A DNA stretch of 64,000 nucleotides from Mesorhabditis belari. Its lineage: Eukaryota > Nematoda > Chromadorea > Rhabditida > Rhabditidae. Positions 51,171-64,000 of this stretch are shown in pieces. The notes under the pieces were generated by a model. It was given only the letters and a program-made list of their open reading frames with translations, did not search any database and was not told the DNA's origin. The stretch is taken from contig CAUEEP010000730.1 of assembly GCA_958450365.1 (NCBI GenBank), positions 1,412,001 through 1,476,000 on the forward strand, given 5' to 3'. The position numbers and the translations under genes were made by a program. How positions within the stretch are numbered: position 1 is the stretch's first letter; every line of letters starts with the position of its first letter.

Positions 51171-52697
51171 TTTGTGAGTGTTCGAAAAATGAGAAAATCT
51201 TATTCTCCTTTCGAAAAGATCACATTTAATCCAAAAAAAACCACAGAAGCAATCAATTTCCCCATATTAAAAGCCCCAAAAAAAGCAAAGAGAAAAGAAA
51301 CGGCCAATATTGAGAAAAGGGTGCTAATCCGGATTTGCATCTCGTCAGATTTTTCCACGAGTTATGCATCAAGGAAATTGACATTTAGAGATTTCCTAGC
51401 AAAAAGGCAATTAAGGCAGATCAAATAATCATTGTACTTATTAGAAATTGGCTAAATCTTTTCGAATTGTTGAAAGCCCAAAATGCGAGCATGATAGCTG
51501 TCAAATGCAAGACTTTCTCATCGCTTCAGATTATTCTCTAACATGCCATTTTCCGAAACACCACAAACAGCTGACCATAGCAAGATGGAAAAAGATTACC
51601 GACGCTGAAAAATCGAAGCGAGGTGTCAGTTTCGAAAAAAAAAATCGACGTTTCAAGAGCCTAGAAAGCAATATCTAAAAGATTCCGTGTGATTCGGTCG
51701 TCTACAAGAGGCTGTTTTTTTGGGATGTGCTTGAACTGCTTGAGAGGAAGGATCAAAGAAAGAAAGGGTCGTCGTTTCAATCTTCAATCAGTACGTTCAT
51801 TTACACGAGAGAACGAGAATAAAAACGAAGAACACATGCAAAATAGAGGAGAACAACCTCTTGTGGGAAAAGAAAGGAGAAATGGAGGAGGCCTTTATGG
51901 GGGAGAAGAGAGGGCCTTTCAGGAAATCGTCGCCCCATTTTCGTTTCGTCGCGTTTTTTGTGTATCTCGTATGTAATCATTTATCTCCACACACATACTC
52001 CCTTTTCTATTCGAAAAAGAAAACACGTCGCAAGCTTTGAGGGGAAAATGGATGCCCCTTGGGAGCACTTCTCGAAACATCTCCCACAATAAACACACAC
52101 ACCATAAAAATTTCTGGCCAGTGATTTCAAGATTCAAGAAGCTCGAAGACAAATTTATCGCATTAAAAGGATAAGTCAGTTACATATAAATATCAAGTCA
52201 AGGGGTTCAAGTTTCATTTTCAATGAGGTAGATATGCAAAATATGGAACGGGAAGATAAATAAAAGATGCATCATTTCAAAAACAATCAAAAGGCGACAA
52301 GTTTTGGCAGTTAAGATAACAGATAAGTGAGCAAATCAAAATATGAGCAAAGAAAGATTTGAAAGATATTGGCTACCTAAGCAACCAGCAACACAATCGA
52401 CTTGTCTATACATAGACTGCAACCTATTTGAAAGAAAAGCTAACGAGTAATCCTGGAACAAAAGCAAAATTGAATGCACATTTAAGAGAATCGTCAAGGC
52501 TAACGATCACCGTCTCGGATCATCCGCCCAGCCCTGATCGTCGATTGTTTATTCTATTGACAGCCTTTGTGAGAACTTGCGTCAGTTGTCCGTGTTTATT
52601 TGCTGGGTCATCAACTGAATTAAGAAAAATCTTTTCAAGCATTAACATTGGAAGCTTAAGAAAATCTGCCATCACGTGCAAAAAGGATAATAAAATA
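51171..52697. other. left part of duplicated block (copy A) without assigned gene
   Basis: From 51301 onward this DNA recurs at 59257. It contains a plus-strand ORF conserved in both copies (51448-51678) and a weaker second one (51689-51976). No splice-linked gene could be built. Confidence 0.5.
51445..51678 (+). CDS. conserved ORF in duplication copy A, Cys/His-rich, unrecognised
   Basis: An open frame of about 77 codons begins right after an acceptor-like TTATTAG; there is no ATG at its 5' end, so if real it is an internal exon. It contains C-x4-C, then CHFPKHH and ARWKKI, a spacing that recalls the middle of THAP zinc fingers, but the closing CxxH is not seen. Copy B (59401-59634) keeps the frame with only a couple of changes. 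Confidence 0.3.
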   Translation, partial: KLAKSFRIVESPKCEHDSCQMQDFLIASDYSLTCHFPKHHKQLTIARWKKITDAEKSKRGVSFEKKNRRFKSLESNI

Positions 52698-54849
52698 CTA
52701 ATTTAACCACTTACGTCTAGCATCATTTTCTTTATTTGACACCGATGGACCCGGTCTAGAGGTGGAGGTTGAACGAAAGCGAGTTGGAATCGAGACGGTT
52801 TGTGGAGGAATTGCTAAATATACGTAGACTTTGAAGCTTTCGAAATATAACAAACGTCTTTCTGGGGCAATCTCCAAGACCATATCCCTGTATTTGGCCA
52901 TCATCGTTCTTTGCAATTCATCCCTTACCGCATGCTCAAAATCTTCTCGACTCAATTCGAGCTCACGAACCTAAAATGGAGAAAGGTTTCATTACAAAAA
53001 CCAAATACCTTTGCTTGTGCGTAAGAAAGATCCCTTCTTGTATCGTCGAGAACTCTTCGTTGATTTTGGATTTCCATCTCATACTGTGACAGCTGAAAAG
53101 AAAAGATTTTTGAAAAGCAGTCTTTATCTACCTTTTGTCGATGTTCATTATCGAGTCGAACCTTGAATTCTTCCCATTTTTTCTGAAGATCATCTCGATG
53201 AGTTTGCTAAAAAGATAAATTAAAACGTTTATAAACCAGTCGTTACCATTTCTCGCCGATGCTTATCATCGTTCCTGGTCGCTTGTTGCTCGAGTCGGCT
53301 TAAATAAAAAGTTACGGTATCCCAAAAAAATAACTAACGTGTTGTCTTGTTTACATTGATTGAAATCTCGTGTCAACGTGCGATTTTCATCTTGTACACG
53401 GCGCATGCTTTCCTCTAGCTCATTGAGACGTTTTCGCAAATCTGAAGTAATCTAACTGTCTTCAAGTTAGCTTTATAAGTTTACCTTTTTCACTTTGTCT
53501 TGTGTTCTCCAGTTGTTTGTTTAGTTCCTTATTTTGCATGCTGACTTGTTTGAGATTCTCGTCTTTTTGAGCATAGTTCTAGATTCAATTTATAATTAAC
53601 AAAGTTGTCGAAATTTTTTACTCTTTGTAGTTGTGCAATCTCAGACATGTTTCGCTCTTTTGTTTCCTCTAATGTCGTCAGTGTGACCTATGCAAAAAGA
53701 GTCCAAGTTTTAAAAGTAAAGTTCAAACCTGCATGATTTGATTTGTGTTTCGTAGCTCTCGTGCACTATTTGCTTCGGCATCTCTGGCTGTGATGAGACT
53801 TGCCTCTTGGGCATTGAAACGGGTAATCAACGTGCGAATCGCTTGCTCAGCCTTAACATAAATTATAATGAACTCACTTAATAGATTTTAAGTAAGTCTG
53901 AATTCATGAACTTAGTGGCCTTGCTTTAATTAATTAAACATAGCTCCACCTTATCAATTGCTTCTTTCTGTACACGCTCAACATTTGTTTCCACAAACTC
54001 CAGCCGTCGCTCAAGCTCAAAATTTCTAAAACTTTCAATTTGCAGTAAAGCAAGATGCGAACCTTTTTGTTGCCAGTTGAATTTTCTCATTCAGTCGTTG
54101 ATTGCCGAGCATTTCTCCCTCGAGAAGTTCTTGCAAATAATCAATTGTATACGACTAAAACAAAACATTAAAATGCCAAATATAAATACGCCGTAGATGT
54201 GCCAGTGCACCAAAACTTTACCTTAATCTGAGCGATCCTATGTTCTATTGGAGCTTTACCAAAGCGTTGACTTTCTTCTGTGACCGTAATCTTAAATTAA
54301 AATAACATAAGGGTATCTGTTGTGAACCTCACCTTCAAATTTGAAAGATGGTCAAAAGCATCAGAGATTTCGGCAAAAACACCAGTCATTTGATCGGCTA
54401 ATCTAAAAATTAAAAGGCTGAATCGTATAATTAAAACAACTAACTGTTCAACGATTGGCACTGTTGGAGCAGGATTAGGCACATGATCCGTCAAAGTGGC
54501 TTGAGCATCGAAACGTCTAAAAAGAGGCAGTTGAAGACAAAATAATATAGAAATCACCTCCGAGTGTTGACGCTTGTTGGCTGGTATTGGAAGGTTCCTC
54601 GAGGCATTTCTGGAGAAGGAGTTCGATTTAAATTTCTCTAAAAACAAAATTAACCGTAAACTTAAAATGGTAATCAATTCAACTAACCTGTTTGTGTACA
54701 GTTCCAACTATTGGTGTGTCGGTCGATCTCGAGCGTCTCAATGGAGTCCTAGATGAAAAAGAAATAAATATTCAGTAAAAATTAACAAACGCATCAAGCG
54801 AATGACGCCTCTTGTGTTGTTGTCGTTCTTGTCGAGATTCACGAGACAT
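52698..54849 (-). CDS. coiled-coil protein, unrecognised
   Basis: About 15 short exons from ATG 54849 (MSRESRQERQQHKRRHS) to TAG 52698. The N-terminal 90 residues are basic with SP/TP sites (TPLRRSRSTDTP, NLNRTPSPEMPRG). The rest is a long coiled coil with heptads: SYTIDYLQELLEGEMLG, NFELERRLEFVETNVERVQK, LRKRLNELEESMRRVQDE, RLDNEHRQK, RELELSREDFEHAVRDELQR. The C-terminus is a Ser-rich tail (TRFRSTSTSRPGPSVSNKEN) with a KEN-like motif. At around 480 residues it resembles centrosomal or cytoskeletal coiled-coil proteins, but I cannot name the family. A GTAAGT near the end could splice onward to a further exon. A decayed copy lies at 60513-62090 and an inverted 5' copy at 63362. Confidence 0.65.
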
Positions 54850-54929
54850 TTATAAGTTGTCCACTCGACAAAGAATACTGTAAATTTGCAATTAAATTGA
54901 TTTATATGCAAAATTAAAAGAAAAAAGAA

Positions 54930-55486
54930 TTAGGTACTTTGTAGGTTGGGGGGGGCACCTATATTTTTAATTCTTTTCACTTTTCTAGGGGTAATCGAGG
55001 ACGTTAAGCACGAATTTGACAGTTTTAGCATAGGTTTTCAACTGAAAAACCGACATTTCAACACGTTAAAGATTTACACTTTTTTGCCCTCTAAATGCAA
55101 CATTAAGTTTGTGCGACTTTTTCTAGTCACTGCTATTTACCTAGGCTATAGCCCCGCACACCCGGAGACCCGACTAGGCACAGGCTATAGCCCGATTTAC
55201 CCAGCTCCGGCCTTCCTTACACCCGGAGATCTGACAGGAGGCTCAGATGAGTCGTTACGGAGCCGGGTGAATCAGGCTTATAGCCTGTGCCCAGTCAGGT
55301 CTCCGAGTGTGCCATAGCCTAGGAAAATAGAAGTGTAATTTTCAACGTGTAGAAATGTCGGTTTTTCAGTTGAAAACCTATGCTAAAACTATCAAATCCG
55401 TGATCAGCATCCTCGATTACCTCTAGAAAAGTGAAAAAATCAAAAATATAGGCGCTCCCCCCTCCCAACCCACAAACTACCAAGAA
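54930..55486. mobile_element. foldback family 2, copy 1
   Basis: About 557 bp with inverted arms of roughly 150 bp (left TAGGTTGGGGGGGGCACC, right GGGAGGGGGGAGCGCC read on the other strand, with CCGACATTT and AAATGTCGG inner parts). The GC-rich core contains mirrored units such as CACACCCGGAGACC and GGTCTCCGAGTGTG. It lies about 80 bp upstream of the coiled-coil start codon. Confidence 0.85.
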
Positions 55487-56591
55487 TTAAATCGGTCAAG
55501 AACCAAGAATTAAATAGACCTGCCTAATAAGAGTTAACGAGATTTTATATGTAAATTTTGGTTCATATGAAAATTCTTGCGAGCTTCATCCCAGCACACA
55601 TTTCGGGACAATTTAAATTCTGAATTTAACACCACATTTTTCAGAAATTTCACATTTTTTTCTGTTCATTTCCTGAGCCATGGCGTTTGGGTCAACGATG
55701 ATTGATAAAAGTAATAAAAAATTAACGGTCTAATGATCACAAAGAGCAAAATAGTTAATTTAACAAAAAAAAACAGACAAAAATGAAAAATATAGGTTTA
55801 ATATTTGCTGGGGTGGGAACAAAGTACGATTATGAGCCTAGTAAATCGGGGTGACTACTAATCTAGTAAATGAAATTACTAACCCAGTAAACTACTACTA
55901 GGCTAGCGATTTCATACACTAGACTAGTAAACGCCGAATTTTGTGGACTGTTTTGCTGTTTTAGAGTCATTTTTGCTAAAGGATTTATAAAATTATAACA
56001 ACAAAAACAAAATTAACAACGATCACTTTTGAAGTAACTCGTAATCGATTACTAGTCGCTAGTAAAGTTTTACTAATCACTAGTAAATATTTACTAGTGC
56101 GCCCCAATGTATTTTTGCATTCTTTACTAGGCTAGTAAAAGGAAATACTAGACTAGTAATCGCAACTACAAGTCTAACCGGAACTTTGGTCCCACCCCTG
56201 CATGTGGTGAGAGCATTTTAATCGAAAGAGTCTATAAGTCGAGTAATGGTGCCTTTCTTGGCCATTTGCCAGCACCATGACGCCAAAATACCATCCACGA
56301 AACTCTTCTTCTCCAAATTTTTGGGTTTACGACCACATGCACTATTTATAGATCTAATCAGATAAAAATCTTTATTTTGTTAAAGCAAGAAAAACCGCAG
56401 CATTTCATTACAGGAAATAAATAAGAGTGTGAGATCAACATAGCAAAATTAATACCTAAATACAGCTCAAAGCACAAAAAACTCACAAGAGGTTAGCACA
56501 ATCGTTTTGGCAAAGGCATTTGTCATGTGTTAGTGAAAAGTATATAAATACCCAAAGAAATAAATTAGAATTCAAGTAAAAATATTTACAA
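55487..56591. repeat. interspersed repeat DNA upstream of the coiled-coil gene
   Basis: Pieces recur elsewhere: 55540-55665 inverted at 62560-62720, 55689-55895 direct at 63797-64000, and 55948-56330 direct at 62118-62500. It contains many ACTAGTAAA/CTAGTAAAT units (55845-56160). The last 250 bp are the 3' flank of gex-2. Confidence 0.8.
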
Positions 56592-59207
<2,616 letters not shown>

Positions 59208-59256
59208 CTAAAGTGTTTTTAAAAAGTTTAAAGGACTTTAAATTACTTTAAATAGA
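59208..59256. other. junction between gex-2 and duplication copy B
   Basis: 49 bp of AT-rich DNA separate the last visible gex-2 exon from the first base that matches copy A. Confidence 0.7.
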
Positions 59257-59400
59257 CGGCCAATATTGAGAAAAGGGTGCTAATCCGGATTTGCATCTCG
59301 TCAGATTTTTCCACGAGTTATGCATCAAGGAAATTGACATTTAGAGATTTCCTAGCAAAACGGCAATGAAGTCAGATCAAATAATCATTGTGCGTATTAG

Positions 59401-59634
59401 AGATTGGGTAAATCTTTTCGAATTGTTGAAAGCCCAAAATGCGAGCATGAGAGCTGTCAAATGCAAGACTTTCTCATCGCTTCAGATTATTCTCTAACAT
59501 GCCATTTTCCGAAACACCACAAACAGCTGACCATAGCAAGATGGAAAAAGATTACCGACGCTGAAAAATCGAAGCGAGGTGTCAGTTTCGAAAAAAAAAA
59601 TCGACGTTTCAAGAGCCTAGAAAGCAATATCTAA
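59401..59634 (+). CDS. conserved ORF in duplication copy B, Cys/His-rich, unrecognised
   Basis: Counterpart of the ORF at 51445-51678 with the same C-x4-C and CHFPKHH features. Differences visible are few (for example Ala to Gly near the start, Asp to Glu after CEH). Confidence 0.3.
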   Translation, partial: RLGKSFRIVESPKCEHESCQMQDFLIASDYSLTCHFPKHHKQLTIARWKKITDAEKSKRGVSFEKKNRRFKSLESNI

Positions 59635-60512
59635 AAGATTCCGTGTGATTCGGTCGTCTACAAGAGGCTGTTTTTTTGGGGATGTGCTTGAACTGCTTGA
59701 GAGGAAGGATCAAAGAAAGAAAGGGTCGTCGTTTCAATCTTCAATCAGTACGTTCATTTACACGAGAGAACGAGAATAAAAACGAAGAACACAAGCAAAA
59801 TAGAGGAGAACAACCTCTTGTGGGAAAAGAAAGGAGAAATGGAGGAGGCCTTTATGGGGGAGAAGAGAGGGCCTTTCAGGAAATCGTCGCCCCATTTTCG
59901 TTTCGTCGCGTTTTTTGTGTATCTCGTATGTAATCATTTATCTCCACACACATACTCCCTTTTCTATTCGAAAAAGAAAACAGGGCGCAAGCTTTGAGGG
60001 GAAAATAGATGCCCCTAGGAAAATCTCTGAAAAGAAAAGGGAAATGGAGGAGGCCTTTAGGCCTTTGGTAGACAAATTTATCGCATTAAAAGCAAAGTAG
60101 CAACATATAAGTATCAACTCAAGGGGTTCAAGTTTCACTTTCAATGAGGTAGATATGCAAAATATGGAACACGGGAAGATAAATAAAAGATGCATCATTT
60201 AAAAAACAATCAAAAGGCGACAAGTTTTGGCAGTTAAGATAAGAGATAAGTCAGCAAATCAAAGATGAGCAATGAAAGATTTGAAAGATATTGGCTACCT
60301 AAGCAACCAGCAACACAATCAACTTGTCTATAGATAGACTGCAACCTATTTGAAAGAAAAGCTAACGAGTAATCCTGGAACAAAAGCAAAATTGAATGCA
60401 CATTTAAGAGAATGGTCAAAGCTAACGATCACCGTCTCGGATCATCCGCCCAGCCCCTAACATTAGAAGCTTAAGAAAATCAGCAATCACGTGCAAAAAG
60501 AACAATAAAATA

Positions 60513-62090
60513 CTAATTTAACCACTTACGTCTAGCATCATTTTCTTTATTTGACACCGATGGACCCGGTCTAGAGGTGGAGGTTGAACGAAAGCGAGTT
60601 GGAATCGAGACGGTTTGTGGAGGAATTGCTAAATATACGTAGACTTTGAAGCTTTCGAAATATAACAAACGTCTTTCTGGGGCAATCTCCAAGACCATAT
60701 CCCTGTATTTGGCCATCATCGTTCTTTGCAATTCATCCCTTACCGCATGCTCAAAATCTTCTCGACTCAATTCGAGCTCACGAACCTAAAATGGAGAAAG
60801 GTTTCATTACAAAAACCAAATACCTTTGCTTGTGCGTAAGAAAGATCCCTTCTTGTATCGTCGAGAACTCTTCGTAGATTTTTGATATCCCGCTCATACT
60901 GTGACAGCTGAAAAGTAAAGGTTTTTTGCAATTCATCCCTCATGCAAAGATTTTTGAAAACAGTCTTTACCTACCTTTTGTCGATGTTCAATCTTGAGTT
61001 GAACCCTGAATTCCTCCCATTTTTTCTGAAGATCATCTCGATGAGTTTGCTAAAAAAATAAATGAAAACGTTTATAAACCAGTCGTTACCATTTCTCGCC
61101 GATGTTTATCAACGTTCCTGGTCGCTTCTTGCTCGAGTCGGCTTAAATAAAAAGTTACGGTATCCCAAAAAAATAACTAACGTGTTGTCTTGTTTACATT
61201 GATTGAAATCTCGTGTCAACGTGCGATTTTCATCTTGTACACGGCGCATGCTTTCCTCTAGCTCATTGAGACGTTTTCGCAATTCTGAAGTAATCTAACT
61301 GTCTCTCAAGTTAGCTTTATAAGTTTACCATTTTCACTTTGTCTTGTGTTCTCCAATGTGACCTATGGTAAAAGAGTCAAAACAAAAAGTAAATTTCAAA
61401 CCTGCATGATTTGATTTGTGTTTCGCAGCTCTCGTGCACTATTTGCTTCGGCATCTCTGGCTGCGATGAGACTTGCCTCTTGGGCATTGAAACGGGTAAT
61501 CAACGTGCGAATCGCTTGCTCAGCCTTAACATAAATTATAATGGACTCAATTAATAGATTTTAAGTAAGTCTAAATTCATGAACTTAGTGGCCTTGCTTT
61601 AATTAATTAAACATAACTCCACCTTAGCAAAAACACCAGTCATTTGATCGGCTAATCTAAAAATTAAAAGGCTGAATCGTATAATTAATATAACTAACTG
61701 TCCAACAATTGGCACTGTTGGAGCAGGATTGGGCACATGATCGGCTTGAGCATCGAAACGGCTAAAAAGAGGCAGTTGAAGACAAAATAATATAGAAATC
61801 ACCTCTGAGTGTTGAAGCATGTTGGAACGCTAGAAAATGTCGGAATGTTAGAGGAGAGACCTCTGGAGTTGCCGGAGAAGAATTCTCCAGAAACATCGGT
61901 CATTTGATCGGCTAATCTAAAAAATAAAAGGCTGAATCGTATAATTAAAACAACTAACTGTTCAACGATTGGCACTGTTGGAGCAGGATTAGGCACATGA
62001 TCCCTCAAAGTGGCTTGAGCATCGAAACGTCTAAAAAGAGGCAGTTGAAGACAAAATAATATAGAAATCACCTCCGAGTGTTGAAGATTG
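60513..62090 (-). pseudogene. decayed partial copy of the coiled-coil gene
   Basis: The 3'-terminal exon (60513-60786) is identical to that of the intact gene, and exons for RVLDDTRRDL, KWEEFR and the AEQAIRTLITRF region can be followed. Several exons are missing and the region coding FDAQ...HVPNPAPTVP and LADQMT is present twice in tandem (61640-61815 and 61900-62075). No start codon exon is present. A full-length product is not possible. Confidence 0.85.
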
Positions 62091-62117
62091 TTGGCTCGAG
62101 TTGGAAGGTCACTCGAC

Positions 62118-62500
62118 GGTTTTGCTGTTTTAGAGTCATTTTTGCTAAAGGATTTATAAGATTATAAAAACAAAAACAAAATTAACAACGATCATTCCGC
62201 CTTTTGAAGTAACTCGTAATCGATTACTCTGTAAAGTTTTACTAATGACTAGTAAATATTTACTAGTGCGCTCCAATGTATTTTTGCATTCTTTACTAGG
62301 CTAATAAAAGGAAATACTAGACTAGTAATCGCAATTACTAGTCTAACCGGAACTTCGGTCCCACCCCTGCATGTGGTGAGAGCATTTTAATCGAAAGAGT
62401 CTATAAGTCGAATAATGGTGTCTTTTTTGGCCATTTACCAGCACCATGACGCCAAAATACCATCCACGGAACTCTCTTCTTCTCCAAATTTTTGGGTTTA
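62118..62500. repeat. direct copy of 55948-56330
   Basis: Begins GTTTTGCTGTTTTAGAGTCA; carries the same ACTAGTAAA units with small deletions. Confidence 0.85.
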
Positions 62501-62545
62501 GGGATAGCTTTTGGATCAATCATTGTTGACCCAAAAGCTATCCCT
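62500..62545. repeat. 46-bp hairpin at a repeat junction
   Basis: AGGGATAGCTTTTGGATCAA pairs with TTGACCCAAAAGCTATCCCT. It marks the point where direct-copy DNA changes to inverted-copy DNA. Confidence 0.85.
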
Positions 62546-62721
62546 CAGGCAATAAACAGAAAAAATGTGCAATTCCTGAAAAATGTGGTGTTAAATTCAG
62601 AATTTAAATTGTCCCGAAATGTGTGATGGGGATGAAGCTCGCAATAATTTTCATATGAACCAAAATTTACATATAAAATCTCGTTAACTCTTATTAGACA
62701 CGTCTATTTGCGACCGACTTA

Positions 62722-63284
62722 ATTCTTGGCACTTTGTGGGTTGGGGAAGGGCGCCTATATTTTTGATTTTTTTCACTTTTCTAGAGGTAATCGAGGATGC
62801 TGAGCACGAATTTGATAGTTTTAGCATAGGTTTTCAACTGAAAAACCGACATTTCTACACGTTGAAAATTACACTTTTATTTACCTAGGCTATGGCTCCG
62901 CACACCCGGAGACCTGACTGAGCACAGGCTATAGCCTGATTCACCCGGCTCCGTAACGACTCATCTGAGCCTCCTGGTCAGGTCTCCGGGTGTAAGGAAG
63001 GTCGGAGCTGGGTAAATCGGGCTATAGCCTGTGCCTAGTCGGGTCTCCGGGTGTGCGGGGCTATAGCCTAGGTAAATAGCAGTGACTAGAAAAAGTCGCA
63101 CAAACTTAATGTTGCATTTAGAGGGCAAAAAAGTGTAAATTTTTAACGTGTTGAACTGTCGGTTTTTCAGTTGAAAACCTATGCTAAAACTATCAAATTC
63201 GTGCTTAACGCCCTCGATTACCCCTAGAAAAGTGAAAAAATGAAAAATATAGATGCCCTCCCAATCTACAAAGTACCTATTTCT
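62722..63284. mobile_element. foldback family 2, copy 2
   Basis: Same structure as 54930-55486: outer GTGGGTTGGGGAAGGGCGCC, inner CCGACATTT, GC-rich core with CACACCCGGAGACC. It lies about 80 bp before the plus-strand start codon of the inverted gene copy. Confidence 0.85.
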
Positions 63285-63361
63285 TTCTTTCTTTTAATTT
63301 TGCATATAAATCAATTTAATTACAAATTTACAGTATCCTTTATCGAGTGGACAGCTTATAA

Positions 63362-63780
63362 ATGTCGCGTGAAAATCCACAAGAACGACAACAACGCAAG
63401 AGGCGCCATTCCATTCATACGTTTGTTAATTTTCACTGAATATTTATTTCTTTTTCATCTAGGACTCCATTGAGACGCCCGACTCATCCAGAAGTCTTCT
63501 CCGGCAACTCCATAGTTTCCTCCCCTAACTTTCCGACATTAGATACCGTTTCAACAAACTTCAACACTCAGAGGTGATTTCTATAGTATTTTGTCTTCAA
63601 CTACCTCTTTTTAGACGTTTCGATGCTCAAGCCGATCATGTCCCCAATCCTGCTCCAACAGTGCCAATTGTTGGACAGTTAGTTGTATTAATTATACGAT
63701 TCAGCCTTTTAATTTTTTAGATTAGCCGATCAAATGACTGGTGTTTTTGCTAAGGTGGAGTTATGTTTAATTAATTAAAG
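63362..63780 (+). pseudogene. inverted 5' fragment of the coiled-coil gene
   Basis: ATG at 63362 gives MSRENPQERQQRKRRHS, very like the start of the gene at 54849. Exons with FDAQADHVPNPAPTVPIV and LADQMTGVFAK follow, with the same intron positions. The copy breaks off near 63780 where other repeat DNA begins. It lacks the coiled coil, so it is a truncated duplicate that may still be transcribed. Confidence 0.8.
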
Positions 63781-63796
63781 CAAGGCCACTAAGCTT

Positions 63797-64000
63797 TTGG
63801 GTCAACGATGATTGATAAAAGTAATAAAAAATTAACGGTCTAATGATCACAAAGAGCAAAATAGTTAATTTAACAAAAAAAAAGCATAGACAAAAAATGA
63901 AAAATATAGGCTCAATATTTGCTGGGGTGGGAAAAAAGTACGATTACGAGCCTAGTAAATCGGGGTGACTACTAATCTGGTAAATGAAATTACTAACCCA
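63797..64000. repeat. direct copy of 55689-55895, cut by the window end
   Basis: GTCAACGATGATTGATAAAA and following bases match 55689 onward with few changes. Confidence 0.85.

Larger units (their letters stand above)
51301..54849. repeat. segmental duplication, copy A
   Basis: From CGGCCAATATTGAGAAAAGG onward this stretch matches 59257 and beyond in the same orientation. It includes the coiled-coil gene. The match is near-perfect over several hundred bases and interrupted by deletions in copy B. Confidence 0.9.
59257..62110. repeat. segmental duplication, copy B (direct, decayed)
   Basis: Same orientation as 51301-54600. Relative to A it lacks about 105 bp (A 52545-52650), about 210 bp (A 53480-53690) and about 430 bp (A 53945-54370), and contains small rearrangements. 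Stretches between are almost identical. Confidence 0.9.
62560..63790. repeat. inverted copy of the coiled-coil gene 5' region
   Basis: Reading the minus strand, 62560-62720 matches 55540-55665, the foldback element matches 54930-55486, and 63362 onward matches the start and first exons of the coiled-coil gene. Confidence 0.85.

Overview
The window is genomic DNA of a rhabditid-type nematode. The evidence is an AT-rich sequence, many introns of only 31-60 bp with TTTTCAG/TTTTAG acceptors, acceptor-like AGs placed 0-5 bases before several start codons as expected for spliced-leader trans-splicing, and a gene set whose members read as direct relatives of Caenorhabditis genes (ucr-1, efa-6, vps-11, cap-1, gex-2, 14-3-3, ADP/ATP carriers). 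There are no prokaryotic features. I cannot name the species.

Layout. 1-9 kb: a DEP-DUF547 protein gene (+, 13 exons) converges on the N-terminal part of a TBC1D8/9-type RabGAP gene (-) that stops before its TBC domain; next comes intronless ucr-1 (-), core protein 1 of respiratory complex III. 9-14.5 kb: gene-poor DNA with MITEs, minisatellites and palindromes. 14.5-18.7 kb: a nuclear hormone receptor (+) with a full two-finger DNA-binding domain. 18.7-22 kb: intergenic DNA with two foldback elements. 22.2-28.2 kb: efa-6 (-), an Arf6 exchange factor with Sec7 and PH domains; its introns and flanks hold three MITEs and a 491-bp foldback element with an 8-bp target duplication. 30-33.3 kb: a tandem pair of ADP/ATP carrier genes (+). 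33.5-35.7 kb: an EDEM1-type GH47 protein (+). 36.5-42.7 kb: vps-11 (+), of the HOPS/CORVET tethers. 42.9-46.1 kb: ER glucosidase I, GH63 (-). 46.4-47.2 kb: an intronless 14-3-3 (+). 47.6-48.9 kb: cap-1, actin capping protein alpha (+). 49.3-50.1 kb: a small single-pass membrane protein (+). 50.5-54.8 kb: a basic Ser/Pro-rich protein and a coiled-coil protein (both -). 56.6-59.2 kb: the 3' part of gex-2/CYFIP (-), of the WAVE complex.

The right end (51.3-64 kb) is a mosaic of recent segmental duplications. The coiled-coil gene and its flanks recur as a decayed direct copy (59.3-62.1 kb) and as an inverted 5' copy (about 62.5-63.8 kb); large foldback elements sit beside both copies of the 5' end. 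The missing 5' exons of gex-2 coincide with the left edge of the direct copy.

The genes are mainly housekeeping: mitochondrial bioenergetics (ucr-1, ADP/ATP carriers), ER glycoprotein quality control (EDEM, glucosidase I), endolysosomal and Arf/Rab traffic (vps-11, efa-6, tbc-9-like) and actin (cap-1, gex-2). I see no gene cluster that forms a new biochemical system. The unusual material is the repeat architecture, the duplicated region with an unexplained conserved small ORF, the truncated genes and several perfect palindromes.
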